Below are positions 46,086-57,921 of a stretch of DNA of 64,000 nt, in pieces. The notes below the pieces were generated by a model. It saw nothing but the letters and a program-made list of their open reading frames with translations. It ran no database searches and was not told the origin of the DNA. The stretch's first letter is position 1. Every line of letters starts with the position of its first letter. This stretch comes from Sphagnum compactum. Its lineage: Eukaryota; Bryophyta; Sphagnopsida; Sphagnales. The position numbers and the translations under genes were made by a program. The stretch is taken from positions 3,389,267 through 3,453,266 of the forward strand of contig OZ234502.1 in the NCBI GenBank assembly GCA_965153455.1, given 5' to 3'.

Positions 46086-49065
46086 ATGAAGAACTTACAT
46101 AAAACATAGAAATGGTTGATGTTTTTGTGACCCACCATGGATGGGTAGGAGATACCAAAGATGTATTGAAAGGTTAAGAAGGCAATCCTTTTCTTATGTA
46201 AAACATCTTTTTTTAATTTACTTTTAGTCTATCTATGTACCCCTTCCTTACCAAGTTGTCAATCTTTTTATATTGTAGTTAAAAAAATTCTACTCTTTTT
46301 TTCTAATAGGTTGCACTACATTTTATTGATGATATTGTTAAATGATAAAAAAATCTTTGAAATGTAAAGAAATGTTGAAAAGAAAAAGGTCTCGAAGATG
46401 GTCTACAAAGAGCAGAAGAGATCTTCCACATTTAGAAAACGACCCTCATAACACTATGTTTTACAATGGTTGTCAAATGACAAATTAAAAAAAAACACCA
46501 ATGTTTTGCATATCATCAACATTCATGATTCTTGATATTAATGTTCAAGTGAATTTTTAAATGAAAATATGATTGTGTTCAAAATATTGGTATGAATAGC
46601 AAGTTGATGAATGCATTCTCAAGGTGTAAGAATCCTTAACATGAAACAAATATTAAAAAATCAAACAAAGCACATAACTACATTGAGCCAAAACATCCAT
46701 TTAGCTTTGGAGATCATAAGAAGTCTCCTACAATATGTGGATTGGGTTGGCATCAAAATGGTTTTTTGTCTTTTGAGGTTTTACAATTGATCGTCCTCAT
46801 ACATAGAGTTAGTATTTTTCAACAAGAAACTAACTCTCATTTATGTGGCAATTTTTAATGAATAAAATGGATATATTGTTTCATAAAACATTATCGTTGG
46901 CTTTCAAAAATTAAGTCGTGTTTATTTGAAGTACATCACCATCGGAGATGAGGTTCTTACCATGTTCAATGCAAGTAATCTAAACCAAACCATGATCAAA
47001 TTGTTCCAAAAGCATCGAGTTAACCAAATTGATAGGAAGGGAGCCTATTCCTTTAAATGACATTTGGCACATGGGTGGTGATCATCCATTTGGAAATACA
47101 TGAATGGACAAGTTGGAATTTCTTTGGTCATGAAAGGTTTTCAATACAACCTACATGAGCCTACTGAAGTCACAATTGACTAGATTGGTTTTGCCTCTCA
47201 CATGGCAAGTCTTGAATAACTAATTACTTTATGTTGTGGCAAGCTACAATGAAATGGATGAACTTTAGATGCAATGTGTTGATACCAAATTGCAATTCAT
47301 GACCTATGTTTCATTTGTCCCACAGATGGAGCTTGCAATGGTGGGGAAAACATGAAATTTAAGAAATCAAATGTCGCATTATTGATCAATGAAAAACATG
47401 TAGGAATTGATATTGCATTCTAACAAACAATTTCACAAAAATGGTCTTCAAAAAATGTACCTTTGAACACAAATACATAAGTTTATAATGGATATTATTA
47501 CAAAGCATTTTTCAAAATAACACTAACACACATTATGAGTGGTCACAAATCACAGGGTGAAACAATTGCCACAAAAGTTCTCATTGACTTGGTCTCATAT
47601 GTTTTGCTCTCTAAGGTCATCTAAACTGATTTTTTTTGAAAATAACTGAAACTCTTATCTCAAATGACTTCACTCCTTACAATTTCCTAAAAGACTAAAA
47701 CTAGCACAACACTTTCAAGAAACCTAAATTCCCATGTCAATAAGTGTGTTCCCCATTTCTAATTCTTTCAACATTCCATTAAATCTTTTTATGAGTTTAT
47801 ATAGGTGCAAATGTAAGCATTGGGTTGATGAAGTTCATGAACATGTTTTATGAACAACTATGAATTCATGCACTTTCATGAAAGTAGAATCAATTTTCAA
47901 CATAATTTTTTTTTGTATAAAATGTTTATCAACATGATTTAATATACTTTATATATTTCAAAACATGGAAAAAGAAATGGATTCATCTTAATGATTTCAT
48001 TGTCAAAATGCACACTCATAAAATGAGTTGGTTGTTTGGAAACCCCATTGTATTACCCAATATTTTGTGCAAAAAAAGAAGGCCTCCATTACAAATGAAT
48101 ATTCAACAATGTACACATGTTGCCATATGTAAATCAATTGGCAAAATTATGATTCAAATGGAATACATGTGTTGTTGTGGAGTTGCATTATTGGTTAAAT
48201 TGTTAAACTACAATTTTTTGCAAGTTGAATTATTTTTATAAAAAAAAACACTCTTCTTCCACTAAATATAACAAGAAATGTACATGAATGCTTTTGATGG
48301 TGAGAAGATCGCAAATTAAATGCTCCTCAAAGTTGGCTTAACAATACCATAGAATTAAAGTGTAAGTAAAGGGATAGTGTCAAAGGATATTGCAATAATT
48401 GGGCTTCCACACTGACTATATTATTTTGAGAACTGTTGAATTTTCCCCAAAACAATGCAAATTATTTATATGAAAAAAGAAGATATTGAATCTTCAAAAA
48501 TATTCTATTTGTCGAAATGAAAAAATCAAAATAAACAAATTATTCAACAAACATGTGTCAAAGCTGCCAAGGTACTACAATAGTTTCTAATTTGGAGGAT
48601 TTTGCAATACTTTTATCCTATTGAAGGCTCAATTTTTCTACCATTGTCAGTAATAGTCAATAACTGTGGTTTTAATTTTAAATGCATCAACACGTTGTGT
48701 ACCTACTTTTGACTTCGATTTTGCACAAACTAAGTTTCTTTTCTTTTGGAAGTCTAAAGGTTTATTTTGGATTTAAAATGGGTTCAAAAGGCATTTTGGG
48801 GGGGGGGGGGGGGGCACATTTCATGCTTGAAAACACCATGAGGTTTCAATTCCAAAACATATATGTATTATATCATATATACCCCGATATCTTCACTCTA
48901 CTAGGGTTTATCACATTCAAGAAAAAAGGTGTTAATTAGTTTCCAATTGTCACCCATAACATGAAAATTGGACACTAGAATTAAAGTGGTAGACTAAACC
49001 CTAAACCCTAATATGCCACCACCTCAGCAAATCATTGTGGCCAGCCAATCAGAAGCAGTCTGATA
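46086..49065. other. AT-rich gene-free spacer
   Basis: No gene recognised. The 46.9-47.4 kb part is less AT-rich and reads broken frames that might be an old element, without a nameable motif. A run of 17 G lies at 48798-48814 and two telomere-type CCCTAAA units at 48999-49012. Confidence 0.45.
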
Positions 49066-49068
49066 ACA

Positions 49069-49121
49069 GACTTCGGACCTATATAAATATCCCTTACATA
49101 TATATATATAGGTCCGAAGTC
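49069..49121. repeat. Perfect 17-bp inverted repeat (hairpin)
   Basis: GACTTCGGACCTATATA (49069-49085) pairs with TATATAGGTCCGAAGTC (49105-49121) across a 19-base loop. It could be the fold-back end of a small element. It lies about 800 bases downstream of the GST stop codon. Confidence 0.9.
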
Positions 49122-49205
49122 GATACACAGTTTCATCCTATTCAGAGACTATACACTTCATCCAAAATACAACGTGCAGGCCAATCCCTAAAGGCAGATT
49201 GTTGT

Positions 49206-49415
49206 CAGAGAAGTGGGTTCCATGTTTTAGTAATATCCCGGGTCAGAATTGAGCAAACCCATTTGTGTGTATATTCCATCAGAGAAGTGGGTTCCATGTT
49301 TTTGTAATATCCCGGGTCAGAATTGAGCAAACCCATTTGTGTGTGTATTCAATCAGTCAGAGAAGTGGGTTCCATGTTTTAGTACCTTGTAGTATTCCTG
49401 GTCAGAATCGCACTT
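49206..49415. repeat. Tandem array, 74-78 bp unit, three copies
   Basis: CAGAGAAGTGGGTTCCATGT begins at 49206, 49280 and 49358. Copies 1 and 2 also share TAATATCCCGGGTCAGAATT and GAGCAAACCCATTTGTGTGT. Copy 3 diverges after its first 30 bases. The array starts 85 bases after the hairpin. Confidence 0.95.
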
Positions 49416-49918
49416 TTGCATTGTTTAGTAGTGTCTTTCATACTTACACCGGAAGTAGAGAAGTGATATTTAACAATCCAATTGACAAGTTCTCCCATAC
49501 ACTTCTCAAAGCTGGCAACCAAGGAAAAAAGCATCAAGCATGAGTTGGGTGACAACCATATGGCAAACCTCTCCTTACAACCAAACACAAGGTGAAAATA
49601 AAACATCTATTTTCAACATGGAATGGACATAGTTTGTCGAGCTGAAAAAGCCTTAAGATATTTCAAAGCTCTCACATACACTATATCTTAGCTAAGAGTA
49701 TATGCTCTTCTGATCTTCTGCCATATTTTCCATTGCAAAGATAGCAGCATTAAGTACCAATTTACACATCCATTATTTGGTGGTCTCACTAAGATAACAA
49801 AAGCCAGGTAAAAACACGAGGTGTGTTTGGTTGCAACTGCAAAGAACGAGCAAAGAAATGAAACCAAAGTGTGCACACAAAAGACCATTTAGGTAAAACC
49901 CTCCTCAAATTTTGTAAT
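49416..49918. other. 3' flank of the GST gene
   Basis: Presumed 3' UTR and spacer. No other feature seen. Confidence 0.5.
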
Positions 49919-52044
49919 TCAACTTAGCTGGCAAACTGTTATACCCTTGGCTGTTGCTGGACGTGTAATACAGCGCTCCACCCATGCAGTGACATTAGGA
50001 AGCGAATCAATCTCCAGCTTTGCTTTGCTTTCAGGGTGGTTGGAAGTAGAGTAAACCCAAGGTACTGTTGCCATGTCGGCAATGGAATAACCATCATCAA
50101 TCAAGTACTCTCGACCTTCCAAGCGCTTTTCAAGTACTCCAAGCAAACGTTTTGACTCTCTTGCGTAGCGCTCCACTGGGTATGGATCCTTGCACTTATC
50201 CTTTGCAAACCTAAAGAAGTGACCAAACTGAATCACACCAGAAGGCAAAAAAATGGGAGAGTTAGTAGAAGGTTCATAATGGATTAAGTTCCTCGTCATA
50301 CCCGGTTTCTTGATGTGCATATATTTAGGAATGGGCATGCTAAAATATTTACTGTTTCTGAAATCAAAACTAAAAGCAAAACAGGAATAGCTTATTTTTT
50401 ACTTGACCAAACATGGGGCCAACTCCAGCCATTTGAAAGAAGAGCCATTGAATCGTTTCCCACTTCAGGCGAGGATCATGTGACAGGAATTTCCCAGTCT
50501 TCTCTGCTAGATACAAGAGGATTGCACCACTCTCGAAGACATTGAATGGTTTCCCATCTGCCAATTTTCCCCCCAATAATTTATCACAAATTGAGTAACA
50601 AATGACATGAATGTGGATCCAAAAATTAGCACCCAATGTGAAGAAAGACAAATTGGTTTTGGGGAAGAAGGAAGCAGCTGATCTTGAAGACATTGAACAG
50701 TTTCCCAGCTGGCTCAAATTTACCCCAATAATATCTATCACAAATTGAGTAACAATGACATCAAGCGATGCAAAACCCAAAAAAAGCGCACAATGTGGAA
50801 GAAACACAACATTGGGGAAGCACAAAACATGACAAGCTCACCTGGACCATTAGGATCCACAATTGCAGGGATTTTGGAGTTAGGGTTCACAGCAATAAAC
50901 TCAGGAGTGAACTGATCATTCTTCGAGATGTTGATGAGGTGAGCATCATATTCCAGTCCCATCTCCTCCAATGCTATCCCAATCTGTTAACCCCGACAAA
51001 CAAACCAGAGGGGGGGGAAAAAAAACTCAGCAATTATCTCTTGCTTAATTAAGCATCACCTGCTGTTTCTTCAAAGAAAGATTACCTACTGAGATGATGA
51101 ACAAGTTTAAGGTCAAAGGCTCATGCACAAATCTTGGCACTCTTAGAGCTTTGGTGAACTTAATAGATCATGAGAAAGACAGTGTGTGAGAAGAACAGGT
51201 GATGGAATTGAATCAGCACTAACCTTCATGCCATTGGGTGTGGCAAGACTATAAAGCTGTATTTTGGATGCCATTTCTGCCTCCACTTTTGCACTCAACA
51301 ACCGAAAGTTCTGTCTGCAGAACACACCCCAAAAAAAGTTGCACTTGTCATGTTTCCCACAAACCATTTAGCTGCCAAAAAGTCCATGACAAAAAGGTTG
51401 TTGTCGCCAATCAAGCCAATCCACTCCAAAGCTCTTCCAATTCACATCTCTCAAAGAAGTTCAGATCACTGAACCCTAAATTAAGAAGCTATAAATCACT
51501 TGCAACTACTGATCAGCTCCATTCAGCTGCCAAATGGGAGCTTCCAGAGAGAGAGAGAGAGAGAGAGAGAGGAGATGAAAACTGAAAACCTCTGGGGCAT
51601 TTTTTTTCCTCAACAAAAAAACTTCTTCAACTTCAAACTGATGATCAACCAGCAAAAAATTTATCACCCAATTGACAAAATCAAATCTCAAAAAACAAGA
51701 AAAAAACACATACTAGGATTTTCCAACAAAACAGCAATTTTGTGAACACTTCTCTATTCATATAACTCATACCTCAAGTGGAGTCTGGGGGGAGATGCTG
51801 CTGCTGCTACTGTTGTGGGTGTGGTGATGGTGGTACTAGTACTACAGAAAGAGAGAACAGGATAGCATTTATAGCTTGGGCGGAGAGGAAGAGGCAGCTT
51901 CTTCCGCTGCAACTTCCCTAGGGATGGATACTGCTCTTGTAAATGCAAGAAGAAGTGGTGGTAGTGAGAAGGAGGAGAAAATTGGAACTTCTGCTTATGA
52001 CTCACAAGTCGCTCCATGTTCACAGCCAGGAATTTGGCACCCAT
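49919..52044 (-). CDS. Nu-class (Ure2p/YfcG-type) glutathione transferase with predicted plastid extension
   Basis: Exons: 52044-51773, 51314-51224, 50983-50842, 50557-50403, 50227-49919; all junctions keep phase, 322 residues. The catalytic part starts near residue 102 ([17 protein letters not shown]) with the TPNG motif that supplies the active-site Thr and Asn in E. coli YfcG. Then come [15 protein letters not shown], the glutathione-binding [11 protein letters not shown], and the helical domain with [22 protein letters not shown] and a C-terminal ITRPAT segment. Relatives use glutathione for disulfide reduction. The first 100 or so residues ([13 protein letters not shown]..., Ser/Thr-rich, few acids) look like a plastid transit peptide; targeting is inferred. 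The start could be ATG 52044, the in-frame ATG 52017, or, if exon 1 is unused, ATG 51274. Among plants this class is, to my knowledge, largely restricted to bryophytes and algae. Intron 3 holds a damaged copy of the start of exon 4. Confidence 0.88.
50682..50820 (-). pseudogene. Damaged duplicate of GST exon 4 start and its upstream intron
   Basis: Positions 50682-50820 repeat 50531-50668 (period about 151 bp) with drift. On the minus strand the copy keeps an acceptor-like CAG and a GGGAAAC.(G/A)TTCAATGTCTTC stretch matching the start of exon 4, then loses similarity. It sits wholly inside intron 3. Confidence 0.85.
51549..51572. repeat. (GA)n microsatellite in GST intron 1
   Basis: About 12 GA units between GST exons 1 and 2. 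Confidence 0.9.
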
Positions 52045-53110
52045 CTCTAAGCAGTACCCTATGGGTGCCAATTTTCGATACCAGAAAAGGTTTTCTAGTG
52101 GGACCCAATTGCTGTAAACAAAAGTTCTTGTGTCAGAAAAAAAGAGAGGAGCCCAAGAACCTTCCTTTCCTTCCTTTCTTTCTTCACACCACTCTTCACA
52201 CCACAACTCCCTTCTTCTTTCAGATAATGTCGACAAAACTGATGGGTCCCACTTCTTCTTCTTCTTCTTCTCTTTGCAAGTTCACGTGACCAAAGTTAGC
52301 ATATCAACAACTACAGTAGATTCTCAGTATTAGAGAAGAAATGCTTTCCTGAGCTTGGTATTTTACTATTTTCTCACATCAAATGATCCCCAGCTTCTTT
52401 CTTCTTCTTCTTTTTTCCCCACCCACCCTCTCCAGCATGAAAATGGGGAAGGTTCTTCAGCCTTAAAAAGTAGTGCTTTCCTTTATACTATTCTTTGCTT
52501 AATCTCCGGGTGTGGTGTGAGAGAAGCTTCCTGCTACAATTGAAAACAAGATCTTTCTCCATTCCCCAAAATTGAAACAAGTATGGAGATAAAGTCTCTT
52601 CTGACTCCATCATCATGAGAATCATCATCATCATCAGCTGTGCTGACTTCACTACTCTGTTTTGAGTTGATCTGATCTTTTCCTATGGGCATTGGGTGCC
52701 CATAAAACAACAACACGTGCCTCTCTATGAGTACCAAGATGACGGATGGGATGATGCAACCAACAACCTTGTCAAACTCCTATTGCAAGAAAACAGTTTT
52801 CTACAAGGAGGAAGATTTGGAACTCATCAAATGAAGGGGATTGAAGACATGACAATTGACACCCTAATTCAAACTCTACCAACAGTAGAGTTGTCCAAAC
52901 ACAGCACCAGAAAACCATCAATTTTGGTGGTACCTAAACTGAGTTTCATCCTGTCTTTCCTTTTTCCTGAGTGCCTCCACTGCTGCTACACAGATATTTC
53001 CACTGCTCTTACCTGTACCACTACTATAATTAGTCTCGACCCTTGTGCATTAAATGCTGAGTTTCAGCATTTCATACTGAGATTTAGTAAAATGTCCTTA
53101 CTTTACGGAT
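52045..53110. other. GST upstream region with one unsupported open frame
   Basis: Begins with the presumed GST promoter and leader. A plus-strand frame at 52696-53118 (start MPIKQQHVPLYEYQDDGWDD) has a fairly protein-like composition but no motif I recognise, and no splice or homology support. It is not called as a gene. Confidence 0.35.
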
Positions 53111-53420
53111 ACCACTGAAAGAGGGGATATCGGTATGGCCTCTTGGAAGGCCATTAGATCCCAGCGGCCCACCAAGGACCCGGATATTCAAGCTAGCATT
53201 GAGTTAGATTTCAAAAAAGAATGGCTCCACATGAACATTATGGGGACGGACAATGCCACCATCCGGTGACATTTCCTCCCCCCCTCGTATTTCCTTCCTT
53301 TATCTAATGAATGATGGGGCTGCTGCCTCCCTCCCCGCATGGGGTTCCTTCTGAAAGAGGGGATAGGAGGTGAAAGGAGGCCCTAAGACAGGGTGAAAAC
53401 GGGGTTATTTTACGGATAAC
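53111..53420. other. GC-richer island in AT-rich DNA
   Basis: Contains GAAAGAGGGGATA twice (53116 and 53352), plus GCGGCCCACCAAGGACCCGG and C/G runs. Its composition differs sharply from both sides. There is no protein I can name; it could be a small inserted element. Confidence 0.5.
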
Positions 53421-56400
53421 TCTAATATTTAAGGGGTGCTTCTAAATACCTTCAATCAATGAGCTCTATTGGGTGCATTTTTAATTGGGCTTGTCTTTTT
53501 GCACCTTGCATGATTTTGTGTACAATTGTGCAACCCAGATTTATTTTATTCTACATATTCTTTAAATTTATTATATATATATATATATTTTATGTTTTAT
53601 TGTTCAACACCAATTTTGAATCCAACACCTACTTCTCTCTATTGAGAGTAAGCACACCAATCAACCACCTAGATTTTGGTTTTGGACAAAGTTAGTGTTA
53701 TTTACTATTTAGCATAAAAATAGGGTCAAACTAATCAATGAAGTTGTTCTTAGAATTCATCTCACTATTTGAAGTGTACTTAGGATTTGTTCTTTGAGAA
53801 AGATGATCAGATTATAAGAGGGAGACCTGATGGACCTTTTAGACCTTATGTTTTTTTTAAATGTAATTATGTGCAAAATATTGACTTCCATTGACTTCCA
53901 CTAAAAATATTGACTTTCACTATTCACTTGCACTAAAAATAAGATTTAGCTTCCAAGTGCCAATTGTAAGAACTTTCCTCAATTTTTTGGTGTGGGTTGT
54001 CTTTGAGGCCTTGAAATCTTATGTAAGACATTAATGGGTAAGGACATTGATTTGTGTTGGATTGTTGATGGCAACAATAAGTAAAATATAAACTCCATGT
54101 TGAAAAGGATTTCTAGAACCTACAATATTATAATGTTATTGATGTAACAAGATAATTATCAAGGATGAAATAAGAACACAACTTGAAAAAGATTAAAAGA
54201 CTTGACAAATATGGAATTTGACAATGAACCAAAATTAGATGACTTTATTTTTTGATCAAAACAGGAAACAAATAAAAAATGAATTAAGAGTATAAAAGTA
54301 CAACTTATGTTAATGAGATTAAAGGGTGGTTCTTTTCAAAAAAAAATTCATATTATTCAATGGAACTTTTCAAAAAGTTTCATCAATTAAATCTTTATAA
54401 GTTTTTAATAAAAAATATTTTAAAAAAAATTCAATCATATCTTTTAAAATCTTTCAAAGATTTTTTTCTTAGATTTTTTTTTTAATTACATCTTTTACAA
54501 ACTTCTATCGATTATTTTTAGAAATTTTTTTCTAAAACAATTTAGGCATATTTTTCAAATATCTTTCTATAATTTTTTTTAAATTCTTAAAAACTTTTAA
54601 GCATATTTTCATGAATTTTTTTTTAAACTTCAAAAAACTTCAAAGCATATCCCTCACGGATTTTTAGTTTTTAAAACATAATTCATCTATATCTTAAAGT
54701 TTCAAACACATAAAATTAACACATTGTAAAATAAAAGTCCATATTCATGAGTCACCAAAATTCAAAAGTCCATTACTTATTAAACATTTAAGATTTTGAT
54801 GTGTTTTGTTTCATTTCTAAAATGCCAACTCTATTAACATTACATTTGTGAATCCTTTTTTTGATATTTCAACAAGAATATCAACATTTTATATTTAAGT
54901 TTCAAAGATATGCAAGAAAAATTACAAGTGTGACACCTAAAAAGGAAAAAATGCCACCAAATAAGATTGAAAGGAAAAAAATTATCTAATAAGGTCCCAT
55001 GTAAATTATTAAAAGATGTTGACCCAATAAACATTTGATAATTTGATAAAATGGTAAGTCAAATAATGTGTGAAAAAAATGAAGAACAACAAAAAAGATG
55101 ATGCGTGTTAAAAAAAAACATGTTAAAACCTCAAATGCCATTTAAACCTTTAAAAAAAAAACTACATTTGACATTTAACAATAAAAAACCATCAATGAAG
55201 ATGATGTGTTCATGGTAAATGTGGTTATATTAGCACCTAACTAGGTATTAGGTTGTGTATTAATTATAATAGTCAAATTTAGTAATCCATTCCTTTTGAG
55301 TAAATGGGACCATTCTTGATTAATAAAAGTGGGCTTGATGTAAATCAATTAGAATTGGATTTTATCAATTTTAAATATGGTTGAAATAAGGATCATTTCT
55401 CATTGTTAATGTGCTAGCAAATGGTAATTATAAGTAACCAAAGCATTGTATGAAATAAGGTATTGAACATTGACATTGTTGCAAATTGAAGAACTAAAAT
55501 GGCATTTCTATAGCTTCACAACTACCAAGTAGTAGGTAGACCATTAGCAAAAACAAAATGAAGGTTTGGCACAAGAATGACGCACTCAACCAAGGGTTGG
55601 GCGGGGAAGTGTCATGTCTAGAAATGAGTGTGCAAACCATTCAAAAGTGCAAGGGGGAGGGAGCTAGATGTGAGTTTTTTGGGGGGAGAAATGATGGTGT
55701 GGTTATTAAGCATGAAATGGGCATGGTTTAGGAAGTGGCATTGGTAAGGGGAACAAATTGGAAGGCATAAATAAAAAGAGGAGATAATGTCAATTGCCTA
55801 ATTTTTAAGGTAGATGTAGTTTTTGAAAAGCCATGTTCAACTATTTTAAGGAGGATAGAGAAGAAAATGTGTAGTTCAATAGTTTTTAGGAAGCTTTCTT
55901 CAACCATTTTGAGGTTGGGTGAGAGGGGCTAGGGATGTGTAGATATCCTTGGAAGAGGCAAGCTTAAAGGGGGCAGGGGGGGGGGTTTAGATGATTTTAT
56001 ATTCAATACAAGCATATAAGGACATGAAGAGAGGTAAAGTGATGTAGATGAAATGTTTTGAAGGATTAAACACTTGTTCTTTTTGAAACTACAATAAAAC
56101 AATGTGGAGGCCAATTGTGGGCATGGAGTGTAAGTAGGAGTTGGAAAATGGAAGCATGGTGATGCACAATCATTTTATGCTTTGTGAAATTGGGGTTGCT
56201 TAATGAGATTTGGAAGTAATGTTGAAGATATTTATAAATAAATGGTGACCAAGATAGAGAGGAATGGAACATATTGTGACAATAAAAGTGGAATTGAAAG
56301 AGACTTTTTGACATAACTCAAGGGGCTTAAGTTTTTTAACAAAAATAAGAAAAAGCTTTGTAGTTAACAAGGTAGATGAAAAGCTGCACAATTGAAAATG

Positions 56401-57260
56401 AAAGAAACCAAACTTTAGGATGGAGGTAGCACATAAGGTTTAACAGAAATCTTTGTTTTTATGCATTCCAAAAGCTTGTTGCCACACAATATCAAGATGA
56501 ATTATTTGATACAATGCATTTTGAAAAACTTTTCAAATTCCAAGCATGCTCTCTAGCTCCTCCTCACACTAGGAGACAAGGGTCATGTGATAGCTCTAAG
56601 TTAAGATTAAGATGAAGTGATACTCTTCATGAACACCTCAAGCACATCAACTACACAGACCAAACAAAGGAGTTAGTGTAGTTGGAGCCCTAATTGGGAC
56701 ACAAACTCATCATGCCCCAAACCAAACAAAGGAGGTAGTGTAGTTGGAGGCCTAATTGGGATAGGAATTCATCACGACCCAAACAGAAAACAGAGACCAC
56801 TCTTTTCTTTAAGGGGTACTTGGAAATTCATCGCAACACCTACATCAAGTGGCAAACTTCCCATGATCAGCCCAAATATTCTTGCAAACCATTTAGTAAC
56901 ATCTCTGTCCTAAGTTTCTATCACATTCCTGGAAGCAATGGGAAGACTCAATCATGAGGTTGGCTAGCACTCTTAAGAGTCAAAAAAGCTTATAAAAGAA
57001 TGGCATGTCTTGCACAGTATATCTAACAATTGCAAATAAATCTCAACAGCAGCAATCTGAATGTAACATGACAATGAGTGCAGTCATAACCTTATCAGTG
57101 TCACACACAAGGCATCAGACTGGCACCTTCATCACACATAGCAGTGACAAGCTGCCATGATTACCCGCTGACTTCATCAGCTCCCAACGGTGGGTGGGTG
57201 TAGATGAGCATATAATAAGTTCCACCCAAAATCTGGGCACACCATCCTACAAAAAGTGCA
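53421..57260. other. AT-rich gene-free spacer
   Basis: Very AT-rich (poly-A/T and AATCTTT-type words at 54300-54720). A G-run lies at 55976-55985. No gene recognised. Confidence 0.5.
56661..56784. repeat. Tandem duplication, 62 bp unit, two copies
   Basis: CAAACAAAGGAG(T/G)TAGTGTAG begins at 56661 and 56723; both copies run through TTGGAG(C/G)CCTAATTGGGA and (A)CTCATCA(T/C)G(C/A)CCCAAAC. Confidence 0.9.
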
Positions 57261-57921
57261 TCATAAGTTTCTACACAACACTGGTTTGAACCCTCAGCGC
57301 AGTTTTCTCTGGGTTGCCAAGCCATTCAGGCTCTAAACCATACCCCTTAAATGGACATATGCACAGCTTGATATTTTCCAGCTTAAGGGTTTAGCATCAG
57401 GAGTTCCTTCCTGCTCCTGACACATTGCATCCTGAGTAAAATGAGGAATCCAAAGCTCATAATTCTGACCCCCTCTAGCTGGACTTTCCAAGACAAACAG
57501 TATTTGTGTTGTGATAAAGTGGCAGCAAATCCTAGAACCATGTAAAATGCATTTCACCTAAAGAGGGCATCAGAAACAGCCACCCATACTCTTCGTTTCC
57601 ACTGACCCTACCACTTGCACCATACAACTCATCGCTAAGAAAGACATGCAAGGAATTTTGTCAATCCTGGCATTGCTAAACAGCTATTACATGTTCAAAT
57701 GTCTCATCATATCTACAGGCTCCAGTGGTCACAATGGTAAAAAAAATTTTAAAGTCTCAGAAGGCAATGGACACTTGATTTGGAAGTTCTACACACCACA
57801 TTGCTTCAGTTCAACTCATAAGCCCATAATACAGAAAGCTCTTCAGCAACCTACGGATTCTGATGGATGTGCAGTTCAGCATCTTCTGACAGCTGAGATA
57901 AGGCTGTTAACATGGTAATTT

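Noticed and set aside
46900-47640. Possible decayed coding region
   Set aside because: Broken frames on the plus strand give protein-like stretches, but none matches a family I can name.
52696-53118. 140-codon plus-strand frame starting MPIKQQHVPLY
   Set aside because: Composition is plausible, but there is no recognisable family, no splice context and no start context; left as an unsupported frame.
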